From: Tepidicaulis sp002389665
GTDB taxonomy: Bacteria > Pseudomonadota > Alphaproteobacteria > Parvibaculales > Parvibaculaceae
Assembly: GCF_965222285.1 (NCBI RefSeq)
Contig: NZ_OZ244942.1
Location: 1,488,001-1,552,000, forward strand
Direction of reading: 5' to 3'
Length of the DNA: 64,000 nucleotides
In this document: in pieces, positions 26,602 through 35,517 of the stretch
How the letters are laid out: each line of letters opens with the position of its first letter
How positions within the stretch are numbered: position 1 is the stretch's first letter
Notes under the pieces: model-generated
What the model was told of the DNA's origin: nothing
Databases searched by the model: none
Seen by the model: only the letters and a program-made list of their open reading frames with translations
Translations under genes and position numbers: made by a program

Positions 26602-27767
26602 GAGAACTCTTCCGCAGGCAGACGGATGGTGGCCAGCGCCTGCGCCGCAATGCCTTCTTGGCGGCCCGTAAAACCGAGCCCTTCCGTCGTTGTTGCCTTG
26701 ACGGAGATGCGGTGCAGCGGCACGTCCAGAATTTCGGCAAGGCGGGCGCGCATGGCTTCACGGTGCGGGCCGATTTTCGGGCGCTCGCAAATCAGCGTCA
26801 CATCGAGATGAAGCAGCGCGCCGCCGCGTGCCCGCATTAGCTTTGCGGCGTGGGAGAGAAAAAGATGAGAGGCCGCGCCCTTCCATTGCGGATCACTGGG
26901 CGGGAAGTGGCTGCCGATATCTCCATCGCCCAGCGCGCCCAAAAGCGCGTCGGTTGCCGCATGCAGGCCGACATCGGCATCGGAATGACCGGCAAGGCTC
27001 TGGCTATGGGGCACGGCAATGCCGCAGAGCATGACCTCACTGCCCTCCGCAAAGCGGTGAACGTCATAACCGGAACCCGTCCGTGTTTCCATGTGTGCCG
27101 CCAAATAGGTTTCCGCGCGGGCGAAGTCTTCCGCCTGCGTTACTTTGAAATTGGTCTCCGAACCGTCGACGAGACGCACGTTAAGCCCCGCGGCGCTCGC
27201 AAGCGCGACATCGTCGCTCATGTCGCTGCCTTCTGCTGCGCGGTGCGCGGCCAGAATATCGGCAAAGCGAAAGCCTTGCGGGGTCTGCGCGCGCCAGAGC
27301 CCCTCGCGCGGCACCGTCGCTCCGCAAAAGCCGTTTTCGCCCCGGCGCAGCGTATCGGTAACGGCAAGGGCGGGCAGGGCGCCGGGCGCGTCTTCCAGCG
27401 CATCCAGTACGCGGGAGATGAGGTCCGCACTAATGAAGGGGCGCGCCCCGTCATGAATAAGCACCTGCTGCGGGGCGGGGGAGAGCGCCGCCAGCGCTTC
27501 CAGCCCGGCGAGGACCGAGGCCTGCCGGGTCGCGCCGCCTGGAACCGGCGGTAAAAGGCCGGGCAAGCCGTCTGCCGCTTCTTCATAAAGCGCGCGGTCA
27601 TCGCCATGTATCACAACTTGGATGTGTGAAATGGCCGGATGGGCGGCAAAACGCGCCAAGGTGTGATAAAGCAGCGGCCTGCCACCAATGGGGCAATATT
27701 GCTTGGGAAGAGGCCCGCCCGCCCGGGTGCCCCGGCCGGCGGCCACGATGAGGGCTGCTGCGGTCAT
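26598..27767 (-). CDS. ispDF: Bifunctional IspD/IspF (MEP pathway)
   Basis: The 389-residue fusion carries out two MEP-pathway steps. The IspD half (about 1-228) makes CDP-methylerythritol (AAGRGTRAGGPLPKQY, HDGARPF). The IspF half (about 231-389) makes the cyclodiphosphate (GSGYDVHRF, AGHSDADVGLHAATDALLGA, DIGSHFPPSDP). The fusion is typical of alphaproteobacteria. It diverges from dusB across a 137-base region. Confidence 0.97.
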   Translation of the reverse strand: MTAAALIVAAGRGTRAGGPLPKQYCPIGGRPLLYHTLARFAAHPAISHIQVVIHGDDRALYEEAADGLPGLLPPVPGGATRQASVLAGLEALAALSPAPQQVLIHDGARPFISADLISRVLDALEDAPGALPALAVTDTLRRGENGFCGATVPREGLWRAQTPQGFRFADILAAHRAAEGSDMSDDVALASAAGLNVRLVDGSETNFKVTQAEDFARAETYLAAHMETRTGSGYDVHRFAEGSEVMLCGIAVPHSQSLAGHSDADVGLHAATDALLGALGDGDIGSHFPPSDPQWKGAASHLFLSHAAKLMRARGGALLHLDVTLICERPKIGPHREAMRARLAEILDVPLHRISVKATTTEGLGFTGRQEGIAAQALATIRLPAEEFS

Positions 27768-27904
27768 GGCATTCCTTTCCCATGGCAGCCCCCACTTGGC
27801 AAGAGGCTTGGAGGGGCGGATCTATAAGGGCTATAGCCCGCAGAAACCCTTGCCAGCTGGGGAAAAGCCCCGTACATTGCATAATAGATAGGCAGTTGAT
27901 TGAT

Positions 27905-28930
27905 ATGCCCAAAAAAGCGGCCCCATCCATGCGTATTCAGATCGGCCCCGTTGAGGCCCGCAATTCAGTCTTCCTCGCGCCCATGTCCGGCGTCACCGAT
28001 TTGCCTTACCGGCGGCTCGCCGAGCGGCTGGGGGCCGGGCTCGTCGTCTCCGAAATGGTGGCAAGCGAGGAGCTGGTGCGGGCGCGGCCCGATGTGGTGC
28101 GCCGCGCGGCGGGCGAGGGGCTGGAGGGCCCGCTCGTCATTCAGCTTGCCGGGCGGGAAGCGGAATGGATGGCCAAGGGCGCGGCGCTTGCCGAAGCGGC
28201 CGGTGCCGACATTATCGACATCAATATGGGCTGCCCCTCCAAACAGGTGACAACGGGCCTTTCCGGTTCCGCTCTGATGCGCGATCTCGATCATGCCCAG
28301 CAGCTTATCGAAGCTGTGGTGGGCGCGGTCCGCGTGCCGGTGACGCTGAAAATGCGTCTTGGCTGGGATGAAAACTCGCTGAATGCGCCCGAGCTTGCCC
28401 GGCGCGCGGAAGCGGCAGGCGTGCAGCTTGTGACCGTGCATGGGCGCACCCGCTGCCAGTTTTATAAAGGCAATGCTGATTGGGCGGCGATCCGCCCGGT
28501 GAAAGAGGCGGTCTCCATTCCGCTCATCGCCAATGGCGATATTTTGAGCCTTGAGGATGCCGCGCGCTGCCTCGAGCTTTCCGGCGCCGACGGCGTGATG
28601 ATCGGGCGCGGGGCGAATGGGCGGCCCTGGCTTCTCTCCCAGGTTGCCGAATTCCTCGAAACGGGCGGCGCGCCCGCCGAACCTTCCCTTGCCGAGCAAT
28701 GGGAGATGGTGCGCACGCAATATGAAGACACGCTCACCCTTTACGGTACGGCACTCGGCAACCGCATCGCCCGCAAACACCTTGCCTGGTATCTCGACGA
28801 GCTGGCGGCGAAAGCCGGTACTGAGAGCGGGGCTATCAAGGCCGCGGTGCTGCGGGAAAACGAGCCGGAAAAAGTTATCGCGGCGCTGGAGCGGCATTAC
28901 GCGAATGAAATGGAAAGGCTGGCTGCATGA
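27905..28930 (+). CDS. dusB: tRNA-dihydrouridine synthase (DusB/NifR3)
   Basis: FMN enzyme that reduces uridine in tRNA. The 341-residue protein has FLAPMSGVTDLPYRRL, the catalytic-loop Cys in NMGCPSKQVTTG, VTLKMRLGW, HGRTRCQFYKG and the phosphate-binding MIGRGANGRPWL. The start at 27905 fits the family. It is the first gene of the ntr operon, as in rhizobia where it was named nifR3, and its stop overlaps the ntrB ATG by four bases. Confidence 0.95.
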   Translation: MPKKAAPSMRIQIGPVEARNSVFLAPMSGVTDLPYRRLAERLGAGLVVSEMVASEELVRARPDVVRRAAGEGLEGPLVIQLAGREAEWMAKGAALAEAAGADIIDINMGCPSKQVTTGLSGSALMRDLDHAQQLIEAVVGAVRVPVTLKMRLGWDENSLNAPELARRAEAAGVQLVTVHGRTRCQFYKGNADWAAIRPVKEAVSIPLIANGDILSLEDAARCLELSGADGVMIGRGANGRPWLLSQVAEFLETGGAPAEPSLAEQWEMVRTQYEDTLTLYGTALGNRIARKHLAWYLDELAAKAGTESGAIKAAVLRENEPEKVIAALERHYANEMERLAA

Positions 28931-30099
28931 ACGTGAAAACGGCGGCAAGACCCGGCAAGGGATGGCCGGGAGCGGGGGGCGCGGGTCCTGAAAGCATTTT
29001 GAACGCGCTGCCTCATCCGGTTCTCGTCGTCGCAGCCGATGGCAAATGCCGCTACACGAACGATGCGGCGCAGCAGTTTTTCCAATCTTCCGATGCGGTG
29101 CTCACCCGCCGCCCGCTTTCCGAATTCGTGCCCTTTGGCAGCCCGCTTCTCACCCTGATCGATCAGGTGATGGACAACGCGGCCTCGGTCAATGAATACG
29201 GGGTCGATCTGGCCTCGCCGCGCTTCGGAGAAAAATCCGTCGATATTCAAGTCACGCCGATCAGCGAGACGGATGAAGGCGAGCGGCAGGTGCTCGTCAT
29301 CCTGCAAGAGCGCACCATGGCGCATAAGATGGACCGCCAGCTCACCCATCGCGGCGCGGCGCGCTCCGTCGTCGGCATGGCGGCGGTTCTGGCCCATGAG
29401 ATCAAGAACCCGCTGTCGGGTATTCGCGGCGCGGCTCAGCTTTTGGAGCTGACGGCGGAACCGGACGAGCGCACGCTCACCACGCTGATTTGCGATGAGG
29501 TGGACCGCATCCGCCAGCTTGTGGACCGGATGGAGATTTTCTCCGACGAGCGGCCCGTGCCGCGCGAGGCGGTGAACATTCACGCCGTGCTCGGCTATGT
29601 GCGCCAGCTTGCCGAGAAAGGCTTTGCCCGCAATCTTAAGATCACTGAGGAGTACGACCCCTCGCTGCCGCCGGTGCTGGGGGACAGGAACCAGCTCGTG
29701 CAGGTCTTCCTCAATCTCGTGAAAAACGCAGCCGAGGCGATCGGCGCGCAGGACGGCGAAATCATTCTGACGACCGCTTACCGGCCCGGCGTGCGCATTT
29801 CCGTTCCCGGCACGAAGGAGCGCGTCGGCCTGCCGCTTGAGATTTGCGTCATCGATAATGGTCCTGGCGTTTCCGAAGACATCAAGGCGCATCTCTTCGA
29901 TCCCTTCGTGACGACGAAGTCTTCCGGGACGGGCCTTGGCCTGGCGCTGGTCGCAAAAATCGTCGGCGATCATGGCGGGATCATCGAATGCGACAGCGGC
30001 CCGCGCCGCACGGTTTTCCGCGTGCTGCTCCCCATGCATTCAGGCCCCGCGCCCGAAGACAAAGCCGCACCTGCCCCCCAGTTCGAGCTCAACCGATAA
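28927..30099 (+). CDS. ntrB: Nitrogen regulation sensor kinase NtrB
   Basis: Soluble kinase/phosphatase that, with PII, sets NtrC phosphorylation by nitrogen status. The 390-residue protein has an N-terminal PAS domain (about 18-120), the H-box AVLAHEIKNPLSGIRGAAQLL, the N-box NQLVQVFLNLVKNAAEAI, and G boxes (DNGPGVS, GTGLGLALV). It is coupled to dusB by a four-base overlap and lies 9 bases before ntrC. Confidence 0.95.
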   Translation: MNVKTAARPGKGWPGAGGAGPESILNALPHPVLVVAADGKCRYTNDAAQQFFQSSDAVLTRRPLSEFVPFGSPLLTLIDQVMDNAASVNEYGVDLASPRFGEKSVDIQVTPISETDEGERQVLVILQERTMAHKMDRQLTHRGAARSVVGMAAVLAHEIKNPLSGIRGAAQLLELTAEPDERTLTTLICDEVDRIRQLVDRMEIFSDERPVPREAVNIHAVLGYVRQLAEKGFARNLKITEEYDPSLPPVLGDRNQLVQVFLNLVKNAAEAIGAQDGEIILTTAYRPGVRISVPGTKERVGLPLEICVIDNGPGVSEDIKAHLFDPFVTTKSSGTGLGLALVAKIVGDHGGIIECDSGPRRTVFRVLLPMHSGPAPEDKAAPAPQFELNR

Positions 30100-30108
30100 G
30101 AGGTCCCC

Positions 30109-31551
30109 ATGCCCAGCGGAACAATTCTCATTGCCGATGACGATACCGCGATACGCACCGTGCTCAGCCAGGCGCTGGGCCGTGTGGGCTATGATGTGCG
30201 CGCGACGAGCAATGCCGCGACGCTCTGGCGCTGGGCAAGCCAGGGAGAAGGGGATCTTATCGTCACGGATGTGGTGATGCCGGATGAAAACGCCTTCGAC
30301 ATGATCCCGCGCATCAAGCGGGCGCGGCCCGATTTGCCGATCGTCGTGATGAGCGCGCAGAACACGCTGATGACGGCGATCACCGCGGCCGAGCGCGGGG
30401 CCTATGAATATCTGCCCAAGCCCTTCGATCTCAACGAGCTGATCCGCGTCGTCGACCGGGCGATGTCTGAGCCCAAAGAATCCGCGCTCCCGCGCGCCAA
30501 ATCCGAAGATGAAGACAAGATGCCGCTGATCGGCCGCTCGGCGGCGATGCAGGAAATCTACCGCGTGCTGGCGCGGCTCATGCAGACCGATCTGACGGTG
30601 ATGATTTCCGGGGAAAGCGGTACGGGCAAGGAGCTTGTCGCCCGCGCGCTGCACGATTACGGCAAGCGGCGCCATGGGCCTTTCGTTGCCATCAACATGG
30701 CCGCCATTCCGCGCGAGTTGATCGAGAGCGAGCTGTTCGGCCATGAGAAAGGCGCTTTCACCGGCGCCAGCCAGCGCAATGCGGGCCGTTTCGAGCAGGC
30801 CGAAGGGGGCACGCTTTTCCTCGATGAGATCGGCGACATGCCGATGGAGGCGCAGACCCGGCTTTTGCGCGTGCTGCAGGAAGGCGAATACACGACCGTG
30901 GGCGGGCGCACCTCGATCAAGACGGATGTGCGGATCGTTGCCGCGACAAACCGCGATTTGCGCCAGCTCATCAATCAGGGGCTTTTCCGCGAAGACCTGT
31001 ATTACCGCCTGAACGTAGTGCCGATCCGCCTGCCGCCGCTGCGCGAGCGGGCCGAAGACATTCCCGATCTCGTGCGCCATTTCCTCAAGCAGGGCGAAGC
31101 GCAGGGCCTGCCGCACAAGACCATCGACGCCGAAGGCATGGAATATCTCAAGCGCTACCGCTGGCCGGGCAATGTGCGCGAGCTGGAAAATCTGGTGCGC
31201 CGTCTTGCCGCTCTTTATACGGAAGAAACCATCGGCTCGCAGGTCATCGAAATGGAGCTGGCCGAACCGTCCGTCGGGCCGGCCGTGGAAATCGAGCTCG
31301 GCGAGGAAACCTTGAGTTCGGCGGTCGAGCGAATCATCGGGCGGGAATTTGCCAAATTCGGGGGCGACCTGCCGCCCGCCGGTCTTTACGAGCGTATCCT
31401 GCGGGATGTGGAGCGCCCTCTTTTGTCGCTGTCTCTTGCCGCAACCAAGGGGAACCAGATCAAGGCGGCGCATCTTCTCGGCATTAACCGTAATACACTG
31501 CGCAAGAAGATCCGCGAGCTCGACGTGCATGTCATGCGGGGGCTCGGATGA
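30109..31551 (+). CDS. ntrC: Nitrogen response regulator NtrC
   Basis: Activator of sigma-54 promoters under nitrogen limitation. The 480 residues contain a receiver domain (phosphoacceptor Asp54), an AAA+ domain (Walker A GESGTGKE, the sigma-54-contacting GAFTGA at 215-220, Walker B GGTLFLDEIGD) and a Fis-type helix-turn-helix at the end (NQIKAAHLLGINRNTLRKKI). All parts needed for sigma-54 activation are present, unlike NtrX downstream. Confidence 0.96.
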   Translation: MPSGTILIADDDTAIRTVLSQALGRVGYDVRATSNAATLWRWASQGEGDLIVTDVVMPDENAFDMIPRIKRARPDLPIVVMSAQNTLMTAITAAERGAYEYLPKPFDLNELIRVVDRAMSEPKESALPRAKSEDEDKMPLIGRSAAMQEIYRVLARLMQTDLTVMISGESGTGKELVARALHDYGKRRHGPFVAINMAAIPRELIESELFGHEKGAFTGASQRNAGRFEQAEGGTLFLDEIGDMPMEAQTRLLRVLQEGEYTTVGGRTSIKTDVRIVAATNRDLRQLINQGLFREDLYYRLNVVPIRLPPLRERAEDIPDLVRHFLKQGEAQGLPHKTIDAEGMEYLKRYRWPGNVRELENLVRRLAALYTEETIGSQVIEMELAEPSVGPAVEIELGEETLSSAVERIIGREFAKFGGDLPPAGLYERILRDVERPLLSLSLAATKGNQIKAAHLLGINRNTLRKKIRELDVHVMRGLG

Positions 31552-31757
31552 CGCCGGCCCGCGCCCTGTGGGTTAAGACCCCACAAAGCCTCTGATGTAA
31601 ACTTGCAACATTGTTGTTGATGTGTACCTTCCCAAGGGTCAGAATATGGCCAATCCGGCCTCAGCCGTGACCGGTAGAGCACACTTGCCATTGGGGGGTA
31701 GGAGAGCTTGGCAGTCCGGTTTCGGGGGGCATGAGTTGGGAGCAGGACAGATAGACT
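31552..31757 (+). other. Intergenic region before ntrY
   Basis: 206 bases between ntrC and ntrY. It presumably holds a separate ntrYX promoter. I found no convincing terminator, inverted repeat or correctly spaced sigma-54 site in it. GGAGCAGGACAG before the ntrY ATG is a plausible ribosome binding site. Confidence 0.5.
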
Positions 31758-34103
31758 ATGTCGGCGACTGATCGGCTCACCGGTATCCGCTGGGATCGAC
31801 GGGTTTTCAGTTTCATCCAGCGGCGCAATATCTCGGCAATTCTGGCTGTCGCCATTGTCGTTGCCGGGGTGTTTCTGGGCTCTTTCACCTATCTGATCCT
31901 GACGGGCGCCACTCCCTTCACGCCGGATGACGGCGTGGTCCTGATCCTGCTGATTCTCAATCTCGCGGTCGTTCTGACCCTCTGCGCGTTGATTTTCTGG
32001 CGCGTCGGGCGGATCATTCTGGCAAGGCGCAGCGGGATTGCCGGGGCGAAGCTCCATGCGCGCCTGGTGACGATGTTCTCCGTCGTTGCTGTGATGCCCG
32101 CCATTATTGTTGCGGTCTTCGCCACGGTCACGCTTAACCGCGGGCTCGACATCTGGTTCGGCGAGCGCACGCGGGAAATCATTGGCAATTCGCTGGAAGT
32201 GGCCGAAAGCTATCTGGAAGAACACAGCCAGGTGCTGCGCTCCGAAGTCACCTTGATGGCGAACGACCTGAGCCGCGAAGCCACGTCGATTTCGACGAGC
32301 CCGCAGCGCTTTCAAAAGCTGCTCGCCACGCAGGCGGCGCTCCGCGCCCTCAATGCGGCCTATATCATCTCACGGGACGGGAAAATTCTCTCCCGCGCCA
32401 CCGCAAGCGTCGCCCCCTCTTTGAACCTGCCGACGGATGAACAGTTCGAGCAGGCAGAAGAAGGGCAGGTCGTGCTCTTTACCGTGCGCGACGGCAACCA
32501 GATCCGCGCGCTTTTGGAATTGCCGGGCGTCAACGGCGCCTATCTCTATGCGGCCCGTTTTATCGATTCCCGCGTCCTCGACCATTTGACGCGCACGCAG
32601 GCCGCAGTGAGCGAATATAAAAGCCTGCAGGGCCGCCAGAAGGGCGTGCAGGTGACCTTCGCCCTGATCTATATCGCCGTAGCTCTTGTCGTGCTGCTCG
32701 CTGCCATCTGGCTCGGCCTTTGGGCGGCGAACCGCATCGTCGAACCCCTGGGCCGTCTGATGGGCGCTGCCGAGCGGGTGCGCACCGGCGATCTTTCCAC
32801 CCGCGTGGAAGAGGCGGGGGATGATGATGAGATCGACCGGCTTTCGCGCGCCTTCAACCGCATGACCTCGCAGATCGAGGAACAGCGCAACGATCTTATT
32901 TCTGCAAACCACGAGATGGATGAGCGCCGCCGCTTTACCGAAGCGGTGCTGGCCGGTGTGAGCGCCGGTGTGATCGGGCTTGATGCGGAAGGGCGCATCA
33001 ATCACGCCAACAGGGCCGCTCAGCGCTTTCTCGGCGGCTCTTTCGAGGCATTTTACGGCAAGCCGCTGGTCGAAGTTCTGCCCGCCATGGCGCAGGTCGT
33101 GGCGGCGGCCTCCGGCGCGAAAAAGAAATCCGCGCAGGAACAGCTTTCTCTTTCCGTCAGCGGTCAGGACCGCACGCTCAATGTGCGTGTGGCGGGCGAA
33201 CTGTCGGGCGATGATATCGAAGGCTATGTCATTACGTTCGATGACATTACCGAGCTCGTGCTGGCGCAGCGCAACGCCGCCTGGGCGGATGTCGCGCGCC
33301 GCATCGCCCATGAGATCAAGAACCCGCTGACCCCTATCCAGCTTTCTGCCGAGCGGCTGCGCCGCAAATATGCCAAGGAAATCACCTCCGACCCCGATGT
33401 CTTCGAGCAATGCACGGAAACCATCGTGCGCCAGGTGAACGACATCGGCCGGATGGTGGATGAGTTTTCGTCGTTCGCGCGCATGCCGACCGCCGTTATG
33501 CGGGAAACGGATCTCGGCGAAGTGGTACGCCAATCGGTGTTCCTGCAGCGTGTCGCGCATACGGAAATTCAATATGAGTTCGAGCCGCCGGCCGAAACCG
33601 TGGTGGTGGAAGCCGATGGCCGGCTTATCAGCCAGGCGCTCACGAATATTCTGAAGAACGCATTCGAGGCGGTGCGTGCGCGCCATGAGCAGGAAACGGG
33701 ACGCAGCGATGTGGAACCGGGAGAAAAAGTCGGCACGATTTCGGCCAGCGTCACACTTGCCGGTCAGGAAGCGGTCGTCACGATTACCGATAACGGTTGC
33801 GGTTTGCCGAAGGAAAGCCGCCAGCGTCTGACGGAGCCTTATGTCACGACGCGCGAAAAAGGAACGGGGCTCGGCCTTGCCATTGTCAAAAAGGTCATGG
33901 AAGACCATAACGGGGTTTTGGAAATGAAGGACGCGCCGGAAGGTGCGGACGGCAAGACGGGTGCGCAGGTCATGCTGCGCTTTCCTTTGCCATCTCATGG
34001 CCAGCGCCCGGGTCTGGTGTCAAACGTTGGGGAGAGCCGCGCAGCAGATGAAGACGCGCGGGTTTTGACGACAGAGGAGAAAGAGGCCGCACATGGCGTC
34101 TGA
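31758..34103 (+). CDS. ntrY: Sensor histidine kinase NtrY
   Basis: Membrane kinase of the NtrYX pair, linked in other alphaproteobacteria to nitrogen, redox and envelope control. The 781-residue protein has three N-terminal membrane helices (about 24-120), a periplasmic sensor region, a fourth helix (about 295-318), a HAMP domain (ANRIVEPLGRLMGAAERVRTGDLS), a PAS domain (about 385-490), then HisKA (RIAHEIKNPLTPIQLSAERLRRKY) and HATPase (DNGCGLP, GTGLGLAIV). It overlaps ntrX by 11 bases. Confidence 0.95.
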   Translation: MSATDRLTGIRWDRRVFSFIQRRNISAILAVAIVVAGVFLGSFTYLILTGATPFTPDDGVVLILLILNLAVVLTLCALIFWRVGRIILARRSGIAGAKLHARLVTMFSVVAVMPAIIVAVFATVTLNRGLDIWFGERTREIIGNSLEVAESYLEEHSQVLRSEVTLMANDLSREATSISTSPQRFQKLLATQAALRALNAAYIISRDGKILSRATASVAPSLNLPTDEQFEQAEEGQVVLFTVRDGNQIRALLELPGVNGAYLYAARFIDSRVLDHLTRTQAAVSEYKSLQGRQKGVQVTFALIYIAVALVVLLAAIWLGLWAANRIVEPLGRLMGAAERVRTGDLSTRVEEAGDDDEIDRLSRAFNRMTSQIEEQRNDLISANHEMDERRRFTEAVLAGVSAGVIGLDAEGRINHANRAAQRFLGGSFEAFYGKPLVEVLPAMAQVVAAASGAKKKSAQEQLSLSVSGQDRTLNVRVAGELSGDDIEGYVITFDDITELVLAQRNAAWADVARRIAHEIKNPLTPIQLSAERLRRKYAKEITSDPDVFEQCTETIVRQVNDIGRMVDEFSSFARMPTAVMRETDLGEVVRQSVFLQRVAHTEIQYEFEPPAETVVVEADGRLISQALTNILKNAFEAVRARHEQETGRSDVEPGEKVGTISASVTLAGQEAVVTITDNGCGLPKESRQRLTEPYVTTREKGTGLGLAIVKKVMEDHNGVLEMKDAPEGADGKTGAQVMLRFPLPSHGQRPGLVSNVGESRAADEDARVLTTEEKEAAHGV

Positions 34104-35487
34104 TATTCTGATAGTTGATGACGAAGCCGACATCCGGGAACTCATTTCCGGTATTCTGGCCGATGAGGGGTATGACACACGCACGGCCCGGTGCAGCGAC
34201 AGCGCGCTGGCATCCATCGAAGAGCGTGTACCGACACTCGTTGTGCTCGATATTTGGCTGCAGGGCAGCCGTCTCGATGGGCTCGAACTGCTCGAGCTTT
34301 TGCAGGAGCGGTTCCCGAACCTGCCGGTGATCATCATTTCCGGCCACGGCAATGTCGAAACGGCGGTCAGCGCCATCAAGATCGGCGCCTATGACTATAT
34401 CGAAAAGCCGTTCAAGGCCGACCGGCTCATTCTCGTCGTGCGCCGGGCGATCGAGGCCTTCCGGCTGCGCCGCGAAAACGAAGAACTGAAGATCAAGGCA
34501 GGCGTCGATAGCCAGATGATCGGCGCTTCGAGTGCCATGGTGCAGGTGCGCCAGACCATCGAGAAAGTGGCGCCGACGGGCAGCCGCGTGATGATCACGG
34601 GTCCTGCAGGCTCGGGCAAGGAAGTGGCTGCCCGGCTGCTGCACGCCCAGTCGCGCCGCGCGGCAAATCCCTTTGTCGTTATCAATGCCGCTTCCATGTC
34701 GCCGGACCGGGTCGAAGAAGAGCTTTTCGGCACGGAAGAGGGCAGCGACGGCCCGCGCAAGGTCGGTGTTTTCGAGCAGGCTCATGGCGGGACACTCTTC
34801 CTCGATGAAGTGGCCGATATGCCGGTTGAGACTCAGGGTAAGATTTTGCGCGTGCTGGTGGATCAGACATTCACCCGCGTCGGCGGCGCGGCGAAGGTCA
34901 GCGTCGATGTGCGCGTCGTCTCCTCCTCGAGCAAGGATCTGCGCAAAGAGATTGCCGATGGGCATTTCCGCGAAGACCTTTTCCACCGGCTGAATGTGGT
35001 GCCGATCACCATTCCGCCGATCGCCCAGCGCCGGGACGACATTCCCTCTCTCGTGAACCATTTCATCGAGCAGATTGCCCGCTCCACGGGCCTGCCGCGC
35101 CGGCGTATCTCGGACGATGCCATGGCCGCGCTTCAGGCCCATGATTGGCCGGGAAATGTGCGCCAGCTGCGCAACAATATCGAACGGGTGATGATCCTCA
35201 CATCCGGCGGGCCGGATACGCTCATTTCCGCGGATATGCTGCCGTCGGAGGTGAGCAATTCCTCTTCAGTGAATATGAACGGGTCGGGCGGCGAACACAT
35301 CATGGCCATGTCGCTGCGCGAGGCGCGGGAAACATTCGAGCGGGAATATCTGATGGCGCAGATCAGCCGGTTCGGCGGAAACATCTCGCGTACGGCGGCA
35401 TTTATTGGTATGGAGCGCTCGGCGCTGCACAGGAAGCTCAAGTCGCTTGGCGTTTCAGCGCCGACACGCATGGACATGACACAATAA
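34093..35487 (+). CDS. ntrX: Response regulator NtrX
   Basis: The 464-residue protein has a receiver domain (Asp53 in VLDIWLQGS), an AAA+ domain with a modified Walker A (TGPAGSGKE) and GGTLFLDEVAD, and a C-terminal Fis helix-turn-helix. Where NtrC has GAFTGA this protein reads ELFGTEEGSDGPRKVG (from about residue 209), so the sigma-54 contact loop is absent. This is in line with NtrX proteins acting without sigma-54. The start overlaps ntrY. Confidence 0.95.
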   Translation: MASDILIVDDEADIRELISGILADEGYDTRTARCSDSALASIEERVPTLVVLDIWLQGSRLDGLELLELLQERFPNLPVIIISGHGNVETAVSAIKIGAYDYIEKPFKADRLILVVRRAIEAFRLRRENEELKIKAGVDSQMIGASSAMVQVRQTIEKVAPTGSRVMITGPAGSGKEVAARLLHAQSRRAANPFVVINAASMSPDRVEEELFGTEEGSDGPRKVGVFEQAHGGTLFLDEVADMPVETQGKILRVLVDQTFTRVGGAAKVSVDVRVVSSSSKDLRKEIADGHFREDLFHRLNVVPITIPPIAQRRDDIPSLVNHFIEQIARSTGLPRRRISDDAMAALQAHDWPGNVRQLRNNIERVMILTSGGPDTLISADMLPSEVSNSSSVNMNGSGGEHIMAMSLREARETFEREYLMAQISRFGGNISRTAAFIGMERSALHRKLKSLGVSAPTRMDMTQ

Positions 35488-35517
35488 GGTTGCGCTCCGG
35501 CGTATGAGGTCTTTCTT

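Noticed and set aside
31660..31700. Possible sigma-54 site before ntrY (GG...CACACTTGCC)
   Set aside because: The GG and GC dinucleotides are 14 bases apart where 12 is required.
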